Source: Flavicella sp049625305 (GTDB taxonomy: Bacteria > Bacteroidota > Bacteroidia > Flavobacteriales > Flavobacteriaceae). Taken from it: a DNA stretch of 24,688 nucleotides. Each line of letters starts with the position of its first letter. Position 1 is the first letter of the stretch. Shown here piece by piece: positions 15,730 through 22,258 of the stretch. Location of the stretch: contig JBMZVD010000028.1 in the NCBI GenBank assembly GCA_049625305.1, forward strand, positions 1 to 24,688, read 5' to 3'. A program made the position numbers and the translations under genes. The notes under the pieces are model-generated. The model did not search any database and had not been told where the DNA came from. It worked only from the letters and a program-made list of their open reading frames with translations.

Positions 15730-17145
15730 ATGAAAATTGAACAAATTTATACAGGTTGTTTGTCGCAAGGTGCTTATTATATTTATAGTGAAGGAGAAGT
15801 TGCTATAATTGATCCTATGAGAGAAGTTGGTTCCTATATTCAAAAAGCAAAAGCAGACAATGCTGAGATTGTCTATGTTTTTGAAACTCATTTCCATGCA
15901 GATTTTGTAAGTGGACATGTGTCTTTGTCAGAAAAAACGGGAGCTACCATTGTTTTTGGTCCTACTGCTGAGACTCACTTTGACATTTACAATGCTCACG
16001 ATATGGAAGAGTTCAAAGTTGGAGCACTCACAATTGTTGCTATACACACTCCTGGACATACCACAGAAAGTACTTGTTATTTGTTGCGAGATAGTACAGG
16101 AAATGATGTTGCAATCTTTTCAGGGGATACCTTGTTTTTAGGAGACGTAGGTAGGCCTGATCTCGCTCAAAACACTGAAGGTTTTACGACTGAAATTCTT
16201 GCGGGAAAGCTTTATGATAGTTTGCGAAATAAAATATTGCCTTTATCTGACGATTTGTTGGTATACCCTGGACATGGTGCAGGATCTGCTTGTGGTAAAA
16301 ATATGATGAAAGCTACGGTAGATACTTTGGGGAATCAGAAAAAAAACAATTACGCATTACAACCAGATATGAGTAAGGAAGAGTTTATTGAACAAGTTAC
16401 CGCAGAATTAAACACACCTCCTTCTTATTTTCCATTGAATGTTGCACTCAACAAAAAAGGGTATGAAGACGTTGATACTATTTTAAAAAAGGGGAATGTA
16501 GCCTTGTCTGTAGATGAATTTGAAGCGATGGCCAAAGCATCCAATGCATTGGTATTAGACGTACGTCATCAATTTGACTTTGCCAAATCACATATACCTT
16601 CTAGTATTTTTATAGGAATTGATGGTAGTTTTGCTCCATGGGTAGGTTCTTTAATAGTAGATGTCCAACAACCTATTCTTTTGGTTGTCGATGAAGATGC
16701 CATTGTAGAAACCATAACGAGATTGTCTCGTGTAGGCTTTGATAATACACTTGGTTATCTTAAAGGAGGAGTGGATGCTTGGATACAGTCCGGTAAAGAA
16801 ATTGATAGTTTGACAGAAATTAAAGCAGAGGATTTTGCAAGTAAAGCTTCTGAAAATTCGCTACAGATGTTCGATGTTCGCAAGCAATCGGAATGTGATC
16901 TAGGCATGGTTGCGCATGCTATTCATACTCCTTTGACTGATTTTAACAAGTATATGAAACAGTTTTCTGAAGAGAAAACATCTTTTATATATTGTGGGGG
17001 CGGCTACAGGTCCGTTATAGCTATGTCTATATTAAAATCACGTGGTATACATAATCTAGTCAATGTTTTAGGAGGCTTTGGTGCTATTAAAAAAACCAAC
17101 ATCAGCATAGATAGAGTTAAAAACCAATCGACTTGCTCTCAGTAA
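15730..17145 (+). CDS. CstB-like persulfide dioxygenase with two rhodanese domains
   Basis: The 471-residue protein has three domains. Residues 1-200 are a metallo-beta-lactamase fold of the persulfide dioxygenase (ETHE1/Blh) group: THFHADFVSGH (His54, His56, Asp58), HTPGHTTES (His110), SGDTLFLGDVGRPDL (Asp133), YPGHG (His182), then a Cys at 188 in SACGK, where CstB also has a Cys near its active site. Residues 255-355 are a rhodanese fold (LVLDVRHQFDFAKSHIP) with no Cys at the active-site loop (LLVVDED), that is, a pseudo-rhodanese. Residues 362-455 are a second rhodanese with the active loop YCGGGYRS (Cys422). Dioxygenase, pseudo-rhodanese, rhodanese is the order of CstB, which oxidises persulfides and makes thiosulfate. 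It is cytoplasmic and iron-dependent by homology. It lies just downstream of ndh and converges on the SEC-C gene, 5 bases away. Confidence 0.88.
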   Translation: MKIEQIYTGCLSQGAYYIYSEGEVAIIDPMREVGSYIQKAKADNAEIVYVFETHFHADFVSGHVSLSEKTGATIVFGPTAETHFDIYNAHDMEEFKVGALTIVAIHTPGHTTESTCYLLRDSTGNDVAIFSGDTLFLGDVGRPDLAQNTEGFTTEILAGKLYDSLRNKILPLSDDLLVYPGHGAGSACGKNMMKATVDTLGNQKKNNYALQPDMSKEEFIEQVTAELNTPPSYFPLNVALNKKGYEDVDTILKKGNVALSVDEFEAMAKASNALVLDVRHQFDFAKSHIPSSIFIGIDGSFAPWVGSLIVDVQQPILLVVDEDAIVETITRLSRVGFDNTLGYLKGGVDAWIQSGKEIDSLTEIKAEDFASKASENSLQMFDVRKQSECDLGMVAHAIHTPLTDFNKYMKQFSEEKTSFIYCGGGYRSVIAMSILKSRGIHNLVNVLGGFGAIKKTNISIDRVKNQSTCSQ

Positions 17146-17150
17146 GTTAT

Positions 17151-17315
17151 TTAGCCACAGCATTTTTTGTACTTGCGTCCACTACCACAGGGACACGGAT
17201 TGTTTCGACCAATTTTAGGAGTGGCTCTTTCATAGGATTCGTTTGAACCACAACAGCTTGAGTTACTACAACAAGATTGTTCGGGTGACTTTGATTTGAG
17301 AGCTGCTTGTGACAT
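17151..17315 (-). CDS. Small Cys-rich SEC-C motif protein
   Basis: The 54-residue product ends in the zinc-binding SEC-C motif IGRNNPCPCGSGRKYKKCCG (Cys41, 43, 52, 53), known from the SecA C-terminus, where it binds zinc and the SecB chaperone. The N-terminal half contains two CC pairs (SCCSNSSCCGS, Cys15, 16, 21, 22). I place the start at 17315 (MSQAALKSK); an ATG at 17384 would add 23 residues but lies inside an AT-rich leader with the inverted repeat just upstream. It is a free-standing SEC-C protein of unknown role, perhaps a metal or protein adaptor. It converges on the persulfide dioxygenase gene with five bases between the stops and follows the CobW-like gene by 183 bases. Confidence 0.8.
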   Translation of the reverse strand: MSQAALKSKSPEQSCCSNSSCCGSNESYERATPKIGRNNPCPCGSGRKYKKCCG

Positions 17316-17382
17316 AATAAAGTGTTTAATTTTTTTTGTTAAATCTAAAAATAATTGGTCAAGTGCTTTGCCGATAGAATGC

Positions 17383-17420
17383 AAAACTAATCGATATTAT
17401 GATATTAAGCGATTAGTTTT
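17383..17420. repeat. Inverted repeat upstream of the SEC-C gene (possible weak terminator or operator)
   Basis: The arms AAAACTAATCG (17383-17393) and CGATTAGTTTT (17410-17420) are perfectly complementary around a 16-base AT-rich spacer. It lies 79 bases past the CobW-like stop and 68 bases before the SEC-C ATG. On the minus strand only TTTT follows the stem before GC, so a terminator for the CobW-like gene is possible but weak; an operator for the SEC-C gene is the alternative. Confidence 0.6.
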
Positions 17421-17498
17421 TACAATCCCTTTATTGTGAAGCTTTAGGGCTTTTGAATTTGCATTTAGAATTTTCCCAATTTAAGTATATTTAGAATA

Positions 17499-18401
17499 TT
17501 AAATTAGTTTAAGTGATTTTTGAATGGCGTTATCTAAAATTTCAATTTCACTTCCAGGGCCAATAGAAAGCAATTTAGCCCCTGTTATGGGGATACCATT
17601 AAAAGGTCGAATCGAAACGACACCATCTGGACTTCTTTCAAAATAGGTATAGCCTTCATCATTTCCAATTTTTGTACATCCCTTGATGCGAAGCAGGTTT
17701 TTAGGTAATGCATCACATAATTCATATATACTTCGTTCTGCTTTTAAATTTGGCAGATCAATAGAACATGAGGACCAGTGTGCTTTGTGATGTTCCATTT
17801 TCCTAGCAGTGTTTTGAGAGGGCGTCAATTTAGGCAATAGCGCAACGTCAATTTCTTTGAAATGAATAATGTCACAAAGTGGGTTAAGTTTTTTTACTGA
17901 TTGTTTTACCTCTTGGATCCTTTCTTCAGAAGTAGATTCAGTGTGCGTTAACACAATCAATGAAGAAACCTGAATTTGATTAGCTTCAAGTTCGTTATGT
18001 TCGCCTCTTTTTTGCCAATTTTTCACATCTACCACGGATATTTGAATAGGAGGTAAGAAGCGTTCGTGAACTCCCATACCCAAAAAACTTACCAATGAGC
18101 ATGCATCTGAAGTTCCATTGGCTTCGATTAAAGTGATACCATTTGCACGCTCTGGAACATTGTTCACGAATTCACGTAATTCTTGAATACCACTGCAACA
18201 AATACAACTCCCACTCAAAGCTTTGACACAACTCTTGTCGAGTTCATCTACAAATTGTTGAGCATCGAGATAGGCATTCTCATAGTCATTCAATATCACA
18301 AACGGATCCCAATTTTGTTGTGTGTAGCGTTGAATAAGATGTTTTAACAATGTGGTTTTTCCTGCTCCTAGAAAACCAACAATAGTTATGATTGCTTCCA
18401 T
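17499..18401 (-). CDS. CobW/COG0523 family P-loop protein, divergent G3 and G4 motifs
   Basis: The 300-residue protein has a Walker A GFLGAGKTT (9-17) and the metal-binding CICC (66-69) that define the CobW/COG0523 (SIMIBI) metallochaperone-like family, which uses GTP to deliver zinc or other metals. The C-terminal CobW_C-like domain is short (WSSCSIDLPN...NLLRIKG...YTYFERSPDG). Two GTPase motifs differ from the norm: the switch region reads LIEANGTSD rather than ETTG or ESTG, and the guanine-specificity NKxD reads THTE (152-155). GTP specificity is therefore doubtful. The gene is flanked by 281 bases upstream and 183 bases downstream, both AT-rich, and is paired in direction with the Cys-rich SEC-C gene. 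A metal-linked role for both is inference only. Confidence 0.82.
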   Translation of the reverse strand: MEAIITIVGFLGAGKTTLLKHLIQRYTQQNWDPFVILNDYENAYLDAQQFVDELDKSCVKALSGSCICCSGIQELREFVNNVPERANGITLIEANGTSDACSLVSFLGMGVHERFLPPIQISVVDVKNWQKRGEHNELEANQIQVSSLIVLTHTESTSEERIQEVKQSVKKLNPLCDIIHFKEIDVALLPKLTPSQNTARKMEHHKAHWSSCSIDLPNLKAERSIYELCDALPKNLLRIKGCTKIGNDEGYTYFERSPDGVVSIRPFNGIPITGAKLLSIGPGSEIEILDNAIQKSLKLI

Positions 18402-18632
18402 TTTTTTGTTTTAATACCTTAGCTAGTCATGGCAGTTTGTGATTAATTTATTAGTTTGAATCGATTGTTTTTAGCTTATATCGTGATTTAATTATTTTGT
18501 AGCCTAAATAAACTCAAACTGATGGCGAAGATAGATCAATAAGCTTTACAATACTTTTATTTTTTGTAGGTTACACAAAAATTAATTAGTTGTTTTTTTA
18601 ATACAGCTTTCTTTGACTTCAAAATCAAATAA

Positions 18633-18658
18633 AAAAGACTTTCCTAAGAAAGTCTTTT
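18633..18658 (-). terminator. Rho-independent terminator after the four-helix membrane protein gene
   Basis: The arms AAAAGACTTTC (18633-18643) and GAAAGTCTTTT (18648-18658) pair perfectly around a CTAA loop, and a T run follows on the minus strand (A run from 18631). It lies 24 bases past the stop at 18683. The 281-base gap up to the CobW-like ATG otherwise holds only AT-rich DNA with no promoter match I can defend. Confidence 0.88.
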
Positions 18659-18682
18659 AAGTCAGTTAAGAGTATAATTTAT

Positions 18683-19129
18683 TTAAACCATACTTTTTAC
18701 TTTGTATTTTTTCCAATATTGCATTACGATAAAAGAACAAATGGCAGAAGAAGCCAATCCCTCAATCAAAATGGCAAAAATTACCATTCCTAAGGTTAAG
18801 TCATTACCCCATACACTTGAGCTTTCCATCAGTGTGATAAGCTCTACATTTATAAATGTAATGTATAATATTAGCGAAAAAGCTACGGCTAAAACAGCAA
18901 AAAACGCGGTTGAAAATCCAATATATAAGTTAGTAAAATAGTAACTGTCAGCATTTTCTATAACATTTTTCTTTATAGCAGCATTGACACCGTAAGCTAC
19001 AAACAGAAAGTTTAAAGCTCTTAATTCAGTAATCGTTTCAAGCCCTAATAATTGCATGAGGAAAAAGTAAATAACAATTCCAAAATAAATAACCAGCGCT
19101 TGATCAAAAATGATTTTAGATGTTTTCAT
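18683..19129 (-). CDS. Four-helix integral membrane protein of unknown function (possibly DUF4199-like)
   Basis: The 148-residue product has four hydrophobic segments: about 10-30 (IYFGIVIYFFLMQLLG), 38-52, 66-95 (long, with FAVLAVAFSLILYITF) and 112-135 (GMVIFAILIEGLASSAICSF). Short charged loops lie between them and a basic tail, KKYKVK, follows, giving inner-membrane placement. The last helix, with its IEG...SS...FIVMQY pattern, reminds me of DUF4199-type proteins of Bacteroidota, but I cannot confirm this. It starts 70 bases after the M28 peptidase stop and has its own promoter candidates and terminator. Confidence 0.75.
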   Translation of the reverse strand: MKTSKIIFDQALVIYFGIVIYFFLMQLLGLETITELRALNFLFVAYGVNAAIKKNVIENADSYYFTNLYIGFSTAFFAVLAVAFSLILYITFINVELITLMESSSVWGNDLTLGMVIFAILIEGLASSAICSFIVMQYWKKYKVKSMV

Positions 19130-19150
19130 AGGTCAAGAATTTATGTTTAA

Positions 19151-19184
19151 CAAATCTACTCTTCTAAATGTACTGAAAATTAAC
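19151..19184 (-). promoter_or_regulatory. Candidate promoter of the membrane-protein gene
   Basis: Two -7-like elements are present on the reverse strand: TAGATTTG (19151-19158, exact TAnnTTTG) and TACATTTA (19165-19172). The latter directly follows GTTAATTTTCAG, the same 14-mer (19171-19184) as in front of yggS, at the same spacing. Which one is used cannot be told from sequence. Confidence 0.4.
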
Positions 19185-19199
19185 GACTTATAAAAACGG

Positions 19200-20519
19200 T
19201 CAGAGGTTTTTCTGCAATAGGACTATGTAATGGCATAGCAATTTGTAAAAATTCTCAAATTTACTCAGCGAAAGTTGTGCTTCGGTATCGTGTATATCAT
19301 GGTAGGCTTTACTACCTCCAAGAGTGTATATGTAAAAACATGGAACTCCTTCTTTGTAGAACCAACAATGATCACTATTACAGGCTTCTCCACGTGTGTA
19401 TATTTTTTTGAGAAACTTGTGGTTTTCGTTGGTTTGTATGAGTAATTCAAACTGATTTTTAAAAACACTGCCGTTTACAACTTTTATGCCTTCGTCTCCT
19501 GTTCCGGCAAGATCAAAATTGAGTAAGAATTTTATTTTTTTTAATGGAAACAATGGGTTTTCTACAAAGTGTTTGGAGCCTAAAAGTCCAATTTCTTCAG
19601 CTGCAAATGCCATACAAACAATATCGTATTTAGGTTTGTTCTCAGGCATTGCAAAGTGGGAGGCTAATTTTAATAAGAGGGCAATTCCACTAGCATTGTC
19701 ATTGGCTCCAGGAAAAAAAGTATCCTTTCCCATACGTCCTAAATGATCATAATGTGCAGTCAAAACTATTAAAGAATCGTTTGAAGCCCCAGGGATGTAG
19801 CCGATGCAGTTTTGAGTCCTATAATTCTCGATAAAATCACTTTCTATAGCTATTTCTACGTTTCTAATGGTGTCTAGGTTTAGCTTTTTATTTAGGATAA
19901 AAAATGGGTTTGTGGCTTGTGAAGAAGATCCTCCCCATGTAAGTTTTTCATTGGAACACATGACAATTGCTTTTCCAAATTTTTGATTTCCATATTTGAG
20001 ATAGTTAATCACATCATTAATTTGTTTTTTTTCAGATTTTGAATATTTTGACAAATTGTAACAATCTAAAAAAACAACTTTTTCTGAAGACTCAGATAGT
20101 ATCGTAAGTAATTGTTGGGGCTCTAGAAGTATTGAAGCATCTAATATTTTTACTTTGAATGAACCAGTGAGGGAAGGGCTTGTGGGAGCGATCAAAAAAT
20201 CAACAGCAGGAATCATTTCCAAACTGTCTATTGCGAAATATATCTTTCTTGGGAATGTGTTTACCGAAGTACTAAAACTTTGATAATAAGTACCTTTTAA
20301 AGGTAGTATACCTGATTGTATGAATTGATTTCTAATATAATGAGCAGCTATAGAATCCCCTTTGTTTACATAACCTCTTCCGTGCATTTTTTCACTTGAC
20401 AACGCCTTAATAATTTCTCTACTGCTAGTAGTTTGTCCTATCATTGACATTGTAAATAGTAACAAAAAAACTTGTGTAACGAATTTATATGCAATTAGAT
20501 TATTTTGTTGAAAAGACAT
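19200..20519 (-). CDS. Exported M28-family zinc aminopeptidase/peptidase
   Basis: The 439-residue protein has an N-terminal signal peptide (basic start, then VTQVFLLLFTMSMIGQ). An apical or PA-like segment (about 100-235) is followed by a peptidase M28 catalytic domain with all zinc ligands and the catalytic Glu: AHYDHLG (His256, Asp258), GANDNASG (Asp274), AAEEIG (Glu308/309), NFDLAG (Asp336) and YHDIHD (His407). Members cleave N-terminal residues or glutamyl/dipeptide substrates in the periplasm or outside. The ATG at 20519 is preferred over 20552 because it gives a well-formed signal peptide; the upstream one would add 11 residues in front. It follows the lipoprotein gene by 38 bases, most likely in one operon. 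Confidence 0.9.
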   Translation of the reverse strand: MSFQQNNLIAYKFVTQVFLLLFTMSMIGQTTSSREIIKALSSEKMHGRGYVNKGDSIAAHYIRNQFIQSGILPLKGTYYQSFSTSVNTFPRKIYFAIDSLEMIPAVDFLIAPTSPSLTGSFKVKILDASILLEPQQLLTILSESSEKVVFLDCYNLSKYSKSEKKQINDVINYLKYGNQKFGKAIVMCSNEKLTWGGSSSQATNPFFILNKKLNLDTIRNVEIAIESDFIENYRTQNCIGYIPGASNDSLIVLTAHYDHLGRMGKDTFFPGANDNASGIALLLKLASHFAMPENKPKYDIVCMAFAAEEIGLLGSKHFVENPLFPLKKIKFLLNFDLAGTGDEGIKVVNGSVFKNQFELLIQTNENHKFLKKIYTRGEACNSDHCWFYKEGVPCFYIYTLGGSKAYHDIHDTEAQLSLSKFENFYKLLCHYIVLLQKNL

Positions 20520-20557
20520 AGCCTGTTGTTTTATTATGTGTAGGTGATACAATGGTT

Positions 20558-21154
20558 TTAGTAATGAAATGTACAGTTATCCACCAAAGACATGGCTTCA
20601 CAAACTCTTTCTTCAATTTGTGAGTTGCCAAAAACATCAACTGTTACTCTATAGAAACTATTATTTTTATTGGCCATATACAATTCAAATCTATGGGTTT
20701 CTATTTCGTTTTCAGCATGAGTACTATATAGGTAATAGGTTTTTTTGTCTTTAAACAAAAACTCCTTTTCCGAAACTATTTTTCCTTCAGGTCTTTTAAA
20801 AACTGCCGTTTTAGCTTTATTTTTCAACAAACTAGCTCCAGGTAGTTTTTCGTTGTAATGTGCAATATCTAATAAATAGGTGTCTTGGAGTTCTTTAAGA
20901 GTATCTGCACAGTAAAATCTAGATGTGGTATTATCGATGTAAAACTCTTTTTTCCAAAAAGAGGGAATTGTAATTTCAAAAGATTTTCTAGTATCAACCT
21001 GCTTGTCAAGTGATTGAAGATTAGTTGTTGAATTACAAGAAAATTCGAATTCTTTTGCAAGAGAGGGGTCTTTACATGAATTGAGTGATATTATAAAAAA
21101 GCACGAGTTTAAAATAGAAAATAACACTCGATTCAAGGCTTTGTTTTTTTTCAT
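20558..21154 (-). CDS. Hypothetical lipoprotein
   Basis: The 198-residue product starts with a lipoprotein signal peptide: basic KKNKALNR, a hydrophobic core, and the lipobox SLNSC with the lipidated Cys at residue 27. The mature part is mixed alpha/beta without a family I recognise; it includes two further Cys pairs (Cys40/Cys82 and, near the end, Cys184/Cys193) that could form disulfides in the periplasm. The residue after the Cys is Lys followed by Asp, so sorting between membranes is not clear. It is the first gene of a unit with the M28 peptidase and is divergent from the patatin gene across 69 bases. Confidence 0.8.
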   Translation of the reverse strand: MKKNKALNRVLFSILNSCFFIISLNSCKDPSLAKEFEFSCNSTTNLQSLDKQVDTRKSFEITIPSFWKKEFYIDNTTSRFYCADTLKELQDTYLLDIAHYNEKLPGASLLKNKAKTAVFKRPEGKIVSEKEFLFKDKKTYYLYSTHAENEIETHRFELYMANKNNSFYRVTVDVFGNSQIEERVCEAMSLVDNCTFHY

Positions 21155-21204
21155 AATTAATTGGAGTTAGATTTTTAAAAAATCACTTTTTTAGTTACAT
21201 TTAA

Positions 21205-21212
21205 CAAAACTA
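21205..21212 (-). promoter_or_regulatory. Probable -7 element of the lipoprotein-M28 unit
   Basis: The reverse strand reads TAGTTTTG, an exact TAnnTTTG match, about 50 bases before the ATG at 21154 and close to the divergent patatin start at 21224. Any -33 region would lie within the patatin coding start. The same region shows TACATTTA on the plus strand, a weak candidate for patatin. Confidence 0.4.
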
Positions 21213-21223
21213 AAAAAAAATCT

Positions 21224-22135
21224 ATGAAAGCATTGGTAATATCTGGCGGTGGAAGTAAAGGTGCTTTTGCTGGGGGTGTTGCTGAATATTTAATTCGCGA
21301 AGAACACCGTGATTACAACATGTATATAGGTACTTCAACAGGTAGTTTGCTGATTTCACATTTAGCTTTGGGTAAAACTTCGGCACTAAAAGAATTGTAT
21401 ACCAATGTCAGTCAGAGAAAGATTTTTAACAACAGCCCTTTTATCGTAAAAAGAGTGCATGGTGAAAAAATAGTAAGCATCAATCACTTCAACGTACTAT
21501 GGAACCTATTGTGTAGAAGAAAAACTTTTGGAGAGAGTAAGAATTTAAGAAAAACGTTTAAAAAAAACTTTTCAGAAAGTGACTTTGATAGGTTGAAATC
21601 ATCTGACAAAGAAGTGGTTGTTACAGTGTCAAATTTGACTAAAGGTGAAATTGAATACAAAACAATAAAAAAAAACAGTTACGATGATTTCTGTGATTGG
21701 GTTTGGGCTTCCTGTAATTACATCCCATTTATGAGTTTGTTGGAAAAAGAGAATTGTCAATATGCAGATGGAGGTTTTGGAAGTTTGGTACCTATTCAAG
21801 AGGCTATCAAAAGAGGTGCCACTGAAATTGATGTCATCATTTTAGATACTGAAATTACCCATTTCAATCGTCTGCCTGCTAAAAACCCATTTTCTCTTAT
21901 TTCTAATTTATTTGAGTTTATATTAGGGAGTGTAGAAAAGCACAATGTTACCATTGGAAAGTTGTATGCAAAAAACAAGAATGTCAAACTTAACATGTTT
22001 TATACACCTACAGTTTTGACAATGAATTCATTGATTTTTGACAAAAAGAAAATGGCTTTGTGGTGGAATGAAGGATATGCCTATGCAAAAGAGAAAATTG
22101 AAAAACAGTTTACTCATGTAAAATATGACCGTTAA
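21224..22135 (+). CDS. Patatin-like phospholipase
   Basis: The 303-residue protein has the three signatures of bacterial patatins: the oxyanion-hole glycine loop GGGSKGAF (8-15), the nucleophile elbow GTSTG (Ser38) and the DGG dyad Asp (YADGGFG, Asp182). Such enzymes hydrolyse acyl esters of phospholipids or neutral lipids. There is no signal peptide or membrane segment, and no POTRA or barrel domain as in the secreted FplA/PlpD types, so it is probably cytoplasmic, in the style of RssA. It is monocistronic as far as can be seen, between a divergent lipoprotein gene and the M1 peptidase gene 123 bases downstream. Substrate is unknown. Confidence 0.9.
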   Translation: MKALVISGGGSKGAFAGGVAEYLIREEHRDYNMYIGTSTGSLLISHLALGKTSALKELYTNVSQRKIFNNSPFIVKRVHGEKIVSINHFNVLWNLLCRRKTFGESKNLRKTFKKNFSESDFDRLKSSDKEVVVTVSNLTKGEIEYKTIKKNSYDDFCDWVWASCNYIPFMSLLEKENCQYADGGFGSLVPIQEAIKRGATEIDVIILDTEITHFNRLPAKNPFSLISNLFEFILGSVEKHNVTIGKLYAKNKNVKLNMFYTPTVLTMNSLIFDKKKMALWWNEGYAYAKEKIEKQFTHVKYDR

Positions 22136-22149
22136 TAAATTCTATACTA

Positions 22150-22174
22150 ACCATATTTAGCTAAAATCTGTGGT
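22150..22174 (+). terminator. Weak possible terminator after the patatin gene
   Basis: An imperfect hairpin (ACCA at 22150-22153 with TGGT at 22171-22174, plus inner ATTT/AAAT) is followed by a T/C-rich tract. The stem is weak and bulged. Confidence 0.25.
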
Positions 22175-22228
22175 ATTTCTTTTTCTCCCTTTTAACAGAT
22201 AATTATATTATATGCCTTAAGTATTTTA

Positions 22229-22236
22229 TATTTTTG
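22229..22236 (+). promoter_or_regulatory. Probable -7 element of the M1 aminopeptidase gene
   Basis: TATTTTTG, an exact TAnnTTTG match, lies 22 bases before the ATG at 22259. No -33 TTG is evident. Confidence 0.45.
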
Positions 22237-22258
22237 TGTGATAACATGATTCTTTCGA

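Noticed and set aside
15667..15918. An 83-codon minus-strand frame over the start of the persulfide dioxygenase gene
   Set aside because: It is antisense to a well-supported gene, with low-complexity composition and no recognisable domain.
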